Shown in pieces: positions 1 through 6,302 of a stretch of 12,624 bases of DNA. Both the position numbers and the translations under genes were made by a program. The notes below the pieces were generated by a model. That model ran no database searches. It had not been told where the DNA came from and worked only from the letters and a program-made list of their open reading frames with translations. The stretch is taken from contig NZ_DATJBQ010000081.1 in assembly GCF_035515275.1 (NCBI RefSeq), forward strand, positions 1 to 12,624, given 5' to 3'. The DNA is from Pusillimonas sp035515275. Its GTDB lineage: Bacteria > Pseudomonadota > Gammaproteobacteria > Burkholderiales > Burkholderiaceae_B. Position 1 is the first letter of the stretch; the number at the start of each line of letters is the position of its first letter.

Positions 1-585
1 TCAAATACTGATGGCGACCTGTCCAACGCCGCAATGGCCGGCGCCGGCAGCGTCGAGTTCCAGACCGCGCTACTTTTACTGCTGCAACAGCTAATCGACC
101 TTGGCGACGCCGAAAGCCACAAGCAGCAATCGGGCAAGCGCAAAAAAGGCAAGTCACAAAAAGCCAAACAACAGCAAGAGCTGGCACCCGCACTGCGGTC
201 GCGCCTTGAAAAATGGTGGAAGAAGATCCTGAAAAAGGGGCATGACTTCGACGAGCTTTCCGACGAAGAGCAGCACTCGGTGCGAAAGCAGGTAAAACTT
301 GCGCGCTACGGGCTTGAGCTTGTTGCTGGGGTCATATCCAAATCAAGCCGCGCCGAACTGGGGGCAGCCCTGGAAGATATTCAAAAGATTCTGGGCGACC
401 TGAACGACTACTACATAGCCGAAGCCCACTATCGCGCTAAAGACGGCACAGCAGAAGGGAAGCAGCCCGCAACATGGTTTGCCATCGGATGGCTGCGGGC
501 CATGCAGGTGCGCCAGGTCGAGCTGGCGCAGACGTTTTTCCAGGGGCAACGCTGCGCTGCCCGAGTAAAACATAAAAAAAATTAA
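1..585 (+). CDS. CHAD domain-containing protein, C-terminal part (5' end outside window)
   Basis: The reading frame is open from base 1 to the TAA at 583-585, giving 194 residues; the first ATG (base 34) is internal to the frame, so I treat this as a partial gene. The fragment is mostly helical and charged. Fragment residues about 91-107 contain a His followed by a VRKQVKLARYGLEL-type helix, and residues 131-140 read LGDLNDYYIA; both match the later helices of the CHAD domain (conserved histidine alpha-helical domain, usually written HxxRxxxKxLRYxxE and LGxLND). CHAD proteins bind inorganic polyphosphate, often behind a CYTH triphosphatase domain, which here would lie off the left edge. A very Lys/Gln-rich stretch at fragment residues about 40-60 interrupts the fold and could add to anion binding. 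The gene ends two bases from the end of convergent ftsY, with no clear terminator between them. The family call is fairly firm; the substrate is unknown. Confidence 0.75.
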   Translation, partial: SNTDGDLSNAAMAGAGSVEFQTALLLLLQQLIDLGDAESHKQQSGKRKKGKSQKAKQQQELAPALRSRLEKWWKKILKKGHDFDELSDEEQHSVRKQVKLARYGLELVAGVISKSSRAELGAALEDIQKILGDLNDYYIAEAHYRAKDGTAEGKQPATWFAIGWLRAMQVRQVELAQTFFQGQRCAARVKHKKN

Positions 586-587
586 AC

Positions 588-1955
588 TTATTCGCCGACC
601 ACTGCTGTGGCAAACTCGCGCGCCACGAATGGCTGAAGGTCTTCAAGGCCCTCACCCACGCCGATCCAATATACCGGAACGGGCCGTACGCCCTGGCTGC
701 CGGCCGCCACAGCGGCCAGCGTGCCGCCCTTGGCCGTGCCGTCCAGCTTGGTGACCACCAGACCGGTCAGTTCGATGGCGGCATCAAACGCCCTGATCTG
801 AGAAATAGCATTCTGGCCGGTGTTGCCGTCGACCACCAGCAGTATTTCGTGAGGCGCCTGCCCATCGGCCTTGCCGATGACGCGCTTGATTTTTTTCAGC
901 TCTTCCATCAGGTGCAACTGGGTGGGCAACCGACCGGCCGTGTCAATCATGACCACGTCGGCGCCCCGGGCCCGGCCGGCGTTGACCGCATCGAACGCCA
1001 CCGCGGCCGGATCGCCGCCTTCTTGCGCAATGACCGTGACGTTGTTGCGCGTACCCCATGCAATAAGCTGCTCGCGCGCAGCCGCGCGGAACGTGTCGCC
1101 GGCGGCCAGCAGCACCGACTTGCCCTGACGTTGAAAGGTGTTCGCCAGCTTGCCGATCGAGGTGGTTTTGCCGGCGCCGTTCACGCCCGCAATCATGACC
1201 ACCAGCGGCGAAGCGCGCTCGATGGGAAATGTTTTTTCAAGGGGGGTCAGGTGTTCGGCCAGCAAGTCGCGCAGCGCCGCCTTGACCTGGTGGGCGTCGG
1301 TGATTTTTTCCTTGCGTACGCGGGCGCGTAAAGCGGTCAGCAGCTTTTCGGTGGCTTCCATGCCCGCATCGGCCATGATCAAGGCGGTTTCAAGCTCTTC
1401 GAACAGCGCTTCATCGACCTTGACGCCGACAAACAGGCTGCTGATGTTCTGCCCCGTACGCGAAAGCCCACTAGTGAGCCGCGAAAGCCACGACGTCTTG
1501 GCCGGCGCCTTGGCAGCTTGCGCCTTTTCGGCCTCGGCCCGCTCGGCTTCGAGGCGCTCGGCTTCGAGGCGCTCGGCTTCGAGGCGTTCCGCCTCAACAC
1601 GTGTTGCTTCAACGCGCTCTGCCTCAAGGCGCTCGGATTCAAGACGTTCTGTTTCGATCCGCTCTGCTTCTAGTCGCGCGGCCTCGGCTCGCTCATGCTC
1701 AAGCCGTTCAATCTGGATCCGCTCTGCCTCAAGCCGCTCTGCCTCAAGCCGCTCTGCCTCAAGCCGTTTTGACTCGAGCCTTTCTGCCTCGAGCCTTTCT
1801 GCCTCAAGCCTTTCTGCCTCCAGGCGAGCGGTTTCGCGCGCGACTGCTTCGTCTTGCACGGCCTGGGACGAGCCCTGTTGCGCGTCCTTGACCTGCGCCT
1901 CCTCGTCTCGTGGCGCAGTCTCAGGCGATTTCTTTCTTTTAAAAAAACTGAACAT
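588..1955 (-). CDS. ftsY: Signal recognition particle receptor FtsY
   Basis: SRP receptor GTPase: it pairs with Ffh on ribosome-nascent chain complexes and hands membrane proteins to SecYEG at the inner membrane. The protein has 455 residues. Residues 1-42 are polar, opening MFSFFKRKK. Residues 43-142 are a pentapeptide repeat array, and about 155-240 is the helical N domain. The G domain carries the P-loop GVNGAGKT at 257-264, DTFRAAAREQL at 287-297, DTAGR at 338-342 and TKLDG at 402-406, with the closing GxGExxxDLxPF motif near 432-443. All catalytic motifs are intact. The NG core is of normal size; the N-terminal region is what makes the protein distinctive, since FtsY A-domains vary widely and are usually acidic rather than regularly repeated. 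The ATG at 1953-1955 gives the typical MFSFFK start, but its ribosome binding site is weak. It is divergent from rsmD across 53 bases. Confidence 0.97.
   Translation of the reverse strand: MFSFFKRKKSPETAPRDEEAQVKDAQQGSSQAVQDEAVARETARLEAERLEAERLEAERLESKRLEAERLEAERLEAERIQIERLEHERAEAARLEAERIETERLESERLEAERVEATRVEAERLEAERLEAERLEAERAEAEKAQAAKAPAKTSWLSRLTSGLSRTGQNISSLFVGVKVDEALFEELETALIMADAGMEATEKLLTALRARVRKEKITDAHQVKAALRDLLAEHLTPLEKTFPIERASPLVVMIAGVNGAGKTTSIGKLANTFQRQGKSVLLAAGDTFRAAAREQLIAWGTRNNVTVIAQEGGDPAAVAFDAVNAGRARGADVVMIDTAGRLPTQLHLMEELKKIKRVIGKADGQAPHEILLVVDGNTGQNAISQIRAFDAAIELTGLVVTKLDGTAKGGTLAAVAAGSQGVRPVPVYWIGVGEGLEDLQPFVAREFATAVVGE
1530..1829 (-). repeat. 20-unit 15-bp repeat array in ftsY encoding xR(L/I/V/A)(E/Q)x pentads
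   Basis: FtsY residues 43-142 form twenty consecutive pentads, mostly ERLEA, with Arg at position 2 of every unit. The DNA shows three local tandem expansions with different codons: three exact copies of a 15-mer at 1541-1585, three exact copies of another at 1721-1765, and three near-identical copies at 1781-1825. The intervening units are diverged. Alternating Glu and Arg predict a long charged alpha-helix, about 15 nm if fully helical. A five-residue period does not put the Leu residues on one face, so a lone charged helix is more likely than a classical coiled coil; that is inference. Confidence 0.95.
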
Positions 1956-2008
1956 AGGCTTTACACTACCCAGAATGGCTTTGAGCGATACGGGAAACCC
2001 GGATCAAC

Positions 2009-2632
2009 ATGAAAAAACATATCGTCCGTATTGTAGGCGGTGATTTCCGGCGCACCCCAATTTCGGTGGTCGACGCCCCCGGCTTGCGCCCTACACCTGA
2101 CCGCGTACGCGAAACGCTTTACAACTGGCTGCATCATTTATGGGGCGGCCGGTTTTCAGACAAGCAGGTTCTTGATCTGTTCGCGGGTACCGGCGCCCTG
2201 GGCTTCGAGGCTGCCTCGCGGGGCGTGGCACACGTGCAAATGGTCGAAAACAACCCTGCGGCCATCGCCGCCCTGCGCGCGTTGCGAACCAAGCTGGGTG
2301 CCCAAAACGTGCGCATTCATGCCGGTGACGCCGCCGTGGTGGCAAAGCGGCTGGACGCTTCGCGATACGATCTGGTGCTGCTTGACCCGCCCTTTGGGTT
2401 AGGATGGCTTGACCGCCTATGGAACGAGCTGCCAACATTTTTGGCACCCCAGGGGCTGGTCTATGTTGAAGCCGAAACCCCACCCCAGGCTCCGCCAAAT
2501 TTTACGATTATTCGACAAAGCCGCGCAGGTCAGGTTCACTTCGCCCTGCTGCAATTTGCTGCGCTGCAAGAAAAAGACAATAATCGCAGTTTTTCTCCCA
2601 ACGCAATCCCCACCCAATCGGAAACCACATGA
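2009..2632 (+). CDS. rsmD: 16S rRNA (guanine(966)-N(2))-methyltransferase RsmD
   Basis: SAM-dependent methyltransferase that modifies G966 of 16S rRNA during 30S assembly. The protein has 207 residues, close to the family norm of about 190-200. The N-terminus carries the family signature IVGGDFR followed by PGLRPTPDRVRETLYNWL (residues 24-41). The SAM-binding motif I, VLDLFAGTGALGFEAASRG, spans about 54-72; the acidic end of strand 2 is at VEN (79-81); and the catalytic DPPF motif is at 126-129. The last roughly 20 residues are a polar, low-complexity tail running into coaD. The ATG at 2009 gives the expected N-terminus, though its ribosome binding site (GGAT) is weak. The stop TGA overlaps the coaD start as ATGA, so the two genes are almost certainly cotranscribed and translationally coupled. 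Confidence 0.95.
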   Translation: MKKHIVRIVGGDFRRTPISVVDAPGLRPTPDRVRETLYNWLHHLWGGRFSDKQVLDLFAGTGALGFEAASRGVAHVQMVENNPAAIAALRALRTKLGAQNVRIHAGDAAVVAKRLDASRYDLVLLDPPFGLGWLDRLWNELPTFLAPQGLVYVEAETPPQAPPNFTIIRQSRAGQVHFALLQFAALQEKDNNRSFSPNAIPTQSETT

Positions 2633-3132
2633 TAACTGTCGTCTACCCCGGAACATTCGATCCCCTTACCCGTGGTCATGAAGATCTGGTTCGTCGAGCG
2701 GCCAGCCTGTTCGATCATGTCGTCGTGGGGGTCGCGCACAGCCAGGCCAAAAAACCCTTCTTCACCGTTGAAGAACGGGTCGAGATCGCCCAAGAGGTTC
2801 TGGGTCATTACCCCAACGTCGAGGTCAAGAGCTTTGCCGGGCTGCTGAAAGATTTTGTGCGTGAACAAGACGCCCGCGTCATTGTGCGCGGCCTGCGTGC
2901 CGTTTCCGATTTTGAATACGAGTTTCAGATGGCCGGCATGAACCGCCACCTGCTGCCCGAAGTAGAAACCCTGTTCATGACCCCGTCAGACCAATACCAG
3001 TTCATTTCAGGCACCATCGTGCGCGAAATTGCTATTTTGGGCGGCGATGTCAGCAAGTTCGTGTTTCCGTCGGTCGAACGCTGGTTGCATGAAAAGGCCA
3101 AGGCCTTGCGCGAGGAAAAGGCGGGCTCGTAA
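2629..3132 (+). CDS. coaD: Phosphopantetheine adenylyltransferase
   Basis: Catalyses the penultimate step of coenzyme A synthesis: 4'-phosphopantetheine plus ATP gives dephospho-CoA plus pyrophosphate, in the cytoplasm. At 167 residues it is the usual length for bacterial CoaD (about 160). The nucleotidyltransferase signature is complete: YPGTFDPLTRGH at residues 6-17, with T9 and H17 as the ATP-binding and transition-state residues. RGLRAVSDFEYEFQMAGMNR (about 89-108) and the ISGT(I/V)REI segment late in the protein, which corresponds to the ISSSxVRE motif of the family, are also present. The start ATG overlaps the rsmD stop (ATGA), and a modest GGAA lies upstream. A hairpin-rich 70-base gap follows before the ferredoxin gene. 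A coaD-ferredoxin adjacency is also known from Pseudomonas. Confidence 0.97.
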   Translation: MITVVYPGTFDPLTRGHEDLVRRAASLFDHVVVGVAHSQAKKPFFTVEERVEIAQEVLGHYPNVEVKSFAGLLKDFVREQDARVIVRGLRAVSDFEYEFQMAGMNRHLLPEVETLFMTPSDQYQFISGTIVREIAILGGDVSKFVFPSVERWLHEKAKALREEKAGS

Positions 3133-3150
3133 AGCGTTGATTCGCCCATA

Positions 3151-3195
3151 ACCTGCAACAGGTCTAAAATGGGCTGTTGACCCATTTTTTGCAGG
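3151..3195 (+). promoter_or_regulatory. Nested inverted repeats between coaD and ferredoxin (terminator/leader candidate)
   Basis: A perfect 8-bp stem, AAAATGGG (3166-3173) with CCCATTTT (3181-3188) and a 7-base loop, ends in a T run to 3190. It resembles a weak Rho-independent terminator for rsmD-coaD. Around it, CCTGCAA (3152-3158) is the exact complement of TTGCAGG (3189-3195), which includes part of the ferredoxin ribosome binding site AGGA (3193-3196). A short competing hairpin, ACCTG-CAA-CAGGT, occupies 3151-3163. The pairings are seen directly; any regulatory role is inference. The AT-poor lower stem and short T run make the terminator uncertain. Confidence 0.5.
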
Positions 3196-3202
3196 AACAG
3201 CC

Positions 3203-3457
3203 ATGGCGTTGCACATTACCGACGAATGCATCAACTGCGATGTCTGCGAGCCTCAATGCCCAAACACCGCTATTTACATGGGCGCTGAAATCTACGAGAT
3301 CAACCCCGATCTTTGTACAGAGTGCGTCGGGCACCATGACGAGCCGCAGTGCCTGGTGGTGTGTCCGGTCGAGTGCATCGAAGTCGACCCGGCCCACCAG
3401 GAATCCACCCAGGAACTTGTGCTGAAATACCAGCGTTTGGTCAAGGTTCCTGCCTAA
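3203..3457 (+). CDS. YfhL/Alvin-type 2[4Fe-4S] ferredoxin
   Basis: Small soluble electron carrier of 84 residues. It binds two [4Fe-4S] clusters: C9, C12, C15 and C19 form a CxxCxxCxxxC motif followed by Pro, and C38, C41, C50 and C54 form CxxCx8CxxxCP. The eight-residue loop between C41 and C50 (VGHHDEPQ) and the helical C-terminal extension are the marks of the Alvin (Allochromatium vinosum) / YfhL subfamily, whose clusters have very low potentials. A ninth cysteine, C58, is also typical of this group. AGGA at 3193-3196 sits six bases before the ATG. Its partner cannot be read from the neighbours; coaD and rsmD upstream are housekeeping genes rather than redox genes. The TAA at 3455-3457 overlaps the convergent asmA-family stop by 3 bases (4 with the coordinate ends). 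Confidence 0.93.
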   Translation: MALHITDECINCDVCEPQCPNTAIYMGAEIYEINPDLCTECVGHHDEPQCLVVCPVECIEVDPAHQESTQELVLKYQRLVKVPA

Positions 3458-6093
3458 CCGCCCAACAGACCTTTCAGGGCCTTGCCCAGACCTTTTACCG
3501 CCTCTTCACCCGATGCAGGCGGAACCAGCGACGGGCTTGGGGCATTTGCGGGCCGATCTTTCTCGTGCTGATCCACCAAATCGAGCAGGCCGCGCTGAAT
3601 CGCGTTTTTAATCAGGCTTCCGCCCATTTGATCCCACTGGACACGAAACTCCGGGCCGCTCAAGGCGCCCGCCACCCGCACCGGCACGGTCATTCCGCGC
3701 AGCACAGACAGGTCGACCTGATCTTTGCCGCCGCCCGCATTGACCACACGAATATTGGCCAGCAGGTCAAGCGTGTTTTCAACCAGATCGATGGTGGCAG
3801 GCTTGCCCTGCGTGACACGCAGCAAGGGCGTGCGAAAGTCGAGCTTCTGAATGTTGCCAACCCCGTTCTTGATGGCCAGCGAGGCATCCAGTGACGTGAA
3901 CTGAGTGCGTTTGCCCAGATCGAACCCCATTTTCAAATCGGGCCCCTGGCCGTCAATCACGCTTTTAAGCACGCCACCTACCTGAACCAGCGTCTGGTCA
4001 AGGTCAATGCCCTGGATCGCGCCCTCACGCACCTGCAAGGTGGCGCTTCCGGCAAGCCCGCTTTTAAGGGCGGGAACCGTGGCGCCATGGCTGTTGAGGT
4101 CAATGCTTACATTGCCTGTACCGCTGATACGATCACTACCACTCAAGGCGCGCAACAGCGGCCCCATCGCCACCTGCTTCAGGCCCAAGCGACCCGTAAA
4201 CTGGTTATCGGCGTTGGCCGTGAACGCGCCGGTAAGCGAACCCTCGTAAAGATCGGCCGTGATACCTTGCACATTAAGTTTGCCTTGCGCAGCCGTAATC
4301 GACATATTGACGTTGGCGGCCTCGACACCGCGCAGATTCAGGCCGCCCAGTTTTACGGTGCCGGCCACGTCGATGTCGTTAAGTGCTTTCAGATTGATCG
4401 GCTCGGGGGGCTCGACTTGAGCCGGGTCGGCCTGGGCCGGTTTTGCCGCAGCCGCCGGGCCGGGCTCGGCCGGGGCGGCTTTTGCCGCTGCAGGGGCGGG
4501 CGCAGCTTTTTCGGCTGCGGGCTTGGCAACGGGCAGTAGCTTGTCAAAATCAAGCATGTCGGCCCGCAAGGCAAACCTTAGTTTGGGGTTGGAAAGCTGG
4601 GTTGCCTTGACGTTGAAATTCAAGGGGGCGCCATTAAGCACGGCGTTTATTTCGCTGTTGATCTCGTCTTTGACCAGATCGGCGTGCAAACTGCCTATGA
4701 GCGGGAACTCGAAGGCCGGCGCAGCGTCTTCGGTGCCCCGAATGGTGACATCCCCCTTGATGGCCGAAAACGTACCCTTCTCGTTGAGTACGTCCCATTG
4801 CACGGGGGTGGACATATTGACCAGCATCAGGTGCTGACCGCTTTTCAGGCTGCCATCGACCTTAAGCTCTTTAAGCGCCAGATTCCAGGCATTGCCGCCC
4901 AGGCCGCTCATACCCAAGGTGAGCCCCAGAGTCTGGCGACCCTCGAGCTTGACCGTACCCGCCACGGCTTCGCCCTCGGCTGTTTCGGGCGAGATCGAAA
5001 GACGCGGGGCATCGAACGCCAGGTCGAACTTGCTATCGGGCAAGCCGCCGGTGGCCCGAAACGACATTCTTTCAACGTTGAATTCAGAATGAGCCTGGTC
5101 GATTTTAAGGCGGGGCATGGTCAGGCTGGCGTTAAGGGCGTGAATAGGCTGCTCGCCCTCGACAGCGCCCTGCACCTGCATCTCGACGCCGCTGGCATCG
5201 ACCATCCGCGAATAACCGTTGTAGGCAAAATTGCCGCGTAGCGCCACGGTATTGGCATCAAGCGGGCCGAGAAGGCCCGACACTAGCAAGTTCAGTCTTT
5301 GTGCCGAATAGGTTTCAAGTAGCGGATCGATCTTGACCTGAGCCTGGCCCTCGACAGTAGCGTCGGCCCGCGGCTCTTCGCCCTGCAGCTTGCCCTGCAT
5401 GGAAACGTCAAAGGGCTGATCGAATGTCATGCGGCCGGTGTTCAGTTGCAGGTTCACCAGACGAGCGGCCTTGGCCCGCTTGGCATCAAGATAATGAATT
5501 TCGCCGTCTCGCAGCTCGAGGCCTGCAATATCGATATGAAGCGCAGCCTCTTTGCGCGACGCCTCGGGCCGAACCCCGCCTTCGGCCAATGGCTGGGCGA
5601 CGGCTTCTTTCAGCACCACCACCGAAGCCTCGCGTTCCGCAGGCGACCTGGCGTCGGGCGTCAGTGCGATGGGCTCCGGTGGGCCGGCCCTGCCCTCGAT
5701 CAGGTCGTTGAAGTTGTATTGGCCTTGTTCGTCGCGACGTATCCACGCCTTGAATCCGCTGATGGCGACGTGGTCAACGACAAAGCGGTTGGACAGCAAG
5801 GGCCAAATTGCCACGGCAAAACGTGCGCTGTCTAAGGACGCAAACAGATCGTCGGGGGCATTGACATTGGACAAGGAAACTTTTTGCACCGACAGGCCAA
5901 TGCGCGGGAACATGGATAGCTGGATGTCGCCTTCGATGGACAAGGTGCGCTGATAGCGTTCGTAGATAATTTCTTCGAACTTGCTTTTGTAGGCGTTGGG
6001 GTCGAACGTAAGCAGAAAGATGGCCAGGGCCGCCAGGGCAAGAGCCACCAGCGCAAGCAAGCCCACCAACACACGTTTAAACCCAACTTTCAT
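3454..6093 (-). CDS. AsmA family protein
   Basis: Inner-membrane-anchored protein of the AsmA/TAM-like superfamily; members span the periplasm as long beta-rich grooves and are tied to outer-membrane biogenesis and phospholipid transport. It has 879 residues, well above E. coli AsmA (617). Residues 1-7 are basic and about 8-30 are hydrophobic (one TM anchor, N-in). The AsmA N-terminal signature follows: FDPNAYK near 30-36, LSMFPRIGLSVQKVSLSN near 59-76 and YNFNDLIEG near 126-134. A long beta-rich middle follows. An Ala/Pro/Glu-rich linker at about 520-566 separates this from the C-terminal AsmA-like domain (about 570-835), and the end is a glycine- and lysine-rich helix (KGLGKALKGLLGG). The start is supported by GAGGT at 6099-6103 five bases upstream of the ATG. 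It is transcribed alone, converging on the ferredoxin gene with a 4-base overlap. Which AsmA paralogue it is cannot be told here. Confidence 0.9.
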   Translation of the reverse strand: MKVGFKRVLVGLLALVALALAALAIFLLTFDPNAYKSKFEEIIYERYQRTLSIEGDIQLSMFPRIGLSVQKVSLSNVNAPDDLFASLDSARFAVAIWPLLSNRFVVDHVAISGFKAWIRRDEQGQYNFNDLIEGRAGPPEPIALTPDARSPAEREASVVVLKEAVAQPLAEGGVRPEASRKEAALHIDIAGLELRDGEIHYLDAKRAKAARLVNLQLNTGRMTFDQPFDVSMQGKLQGEEPRADATVEGQAQVKIDPLLETYSAQRLNLLVSGLLGPLDANTVALRGNFAYNGYSRMVDASGVEMQVQGAVEGEQPIHALNASLTMPRLKIDQAHSEFNVERMSFRATGGLPDSKFDLAFDAPRLSISPETAEGEAVAGTVKLEGRQTLGLTLGMSGLGGNAWNLALKELKVDGSLKSGQHLMLVNMSTPVQWDVLNEKGTFSAIKGDVTIRGTEDAAPAFEFPLIGSLHADLVKDEINSEINAVLNGAPLNFNVKATQLSNPKLRFALRADMLDFDKLLPVAKPAAEKAAPAPAAAKAAPAEPGPAAAAKPAQADPAQVEPPEPINLKALNDIDVAGTVKLGGLNLRGVEAANVNMSITAAQGKLNVQGITADLYEGSLTGAFTANADNQFTGRLGLKQVAMGPLLRALSGSDRISGTGNVSIDLNSHGATVPALKSGLAGSATLQVREGAIQGIDLDQTLVQVGGVLKSVIDGQGPDLKMGFDLGKRTQFTSLDASLAIKNGVGNIQKLDFRTPLLRVTQGKPATIDLVENTLDLLANIRVVNAGGGKDQVDLSVLRGMTVPVRVAGALSGPEFRVQWDQMGGSLIKNAIQRGLLDLVDQHEKDRPANAPSPSLVPPASGEEAVKGLGKALKGLLGG

Positions 6094-6108
6094 TTGCTAC
6101 CTCAGAAT

Positions 6109-6126
6109 GCCGGGGTTTTCCCCAGC
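6109..6126 (-). promoter_or_regulatory. Hairpin in the 5' leader of the asmA-family gene
   Basis: On the minus strand GCTGGGG, an AAAA loop and CCCCGGC form a 7-bp stem with one G-U wobble. It ends five bases before the GAGGT ribosome binding site of the asmA-family gene. It could stabilise the messenger or affect translation; no known riboswitch or operator is recognised. Confidence 0.35.
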
Positions 6127-6251
6127 GATGTCACACAATCCGGACCGTGAATGCTACTCTACGCGGACGGTCGCGCCACGGGGGCCGCAAGACCCCATGG
6201 CCTCAGCCCCACCGTTGCATAATATGAAACCGGCCGATTCCAAATACGCTA

Positions 6252-6273
6252 TCTTATAGTTTTTCGTATAAGA
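6252..6273. promoter_or_regulatory. Perfect palindrome upstream of metY (operator candidate)
   Basis: TCTTATA (6252-6258) and TATAAGA (6267-6273) are exact inverted repeats around an 8-base spacer, ending 29 bases before the metY start. Each arm carries a TATAAG-like -10 element for one strand, so a regulator bound here would cover the promoter region. The half-site spacing is not the exact T-N11-A of a LysR box, and it does not match the TGAA-N5-TTCA MetR consensus. The regulator is unknown. Confidence 0.45.
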
Positions 6274-6302
6274 CCGACAAAGACCCCTACAGTTCATCGC
6301 CC

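Larger units (their letters stand above)
6094..6302. other. Divergent intergenic region between asmA-family gene and metY
   Basis: These 209 bases hold no open frame worth calling. They must contain the promoters of two divergent genes. They include the asmA leader hairpin (6109-6126), an AT-rich patch at about 6215-6225 (TTGCATAATAT, which gives TATTAT on the minus strand), and a perfect palindrome at 6252-6273. I could not pair any -10-like box with a good -35 box at correct spacing on either strand, so exact promoters are not called. Confidence 0.6.

Noticed and set aside
544..590. Terminator between the CHAD gene and ftsY
   Set aside because: GGGCA (544-548) pairs with TGCCC (558-562), but the plus strand continues with A residues, not T, and for ftsY transcripts the T run comes before the stem.
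1956..2008. Promoters in the ftsY-rsmD divergent gap
   Set aside because: TTTACA at 1960-1965 and GATACG-like bases near 1988 are about 20 bases or more apart, and the minus-strand TTGATC lacks a fitting -10. Promoters must exist nearby, but none can be placed with confidence.
1138..2043. Long plus-strand frame (301 residues) rich in Ser-Arg repeats
   Set aside because: It is the antisense shadow of the ftsY repeat array; the repeated DNA keeps other frames open. No family features, and ftsY on the other strand is certain.
2091..2498. Minus-strand frame of 135 residues
   Set aside because: Antisense to rsmD with its SAM and DPPF motifs intact; no independent support.
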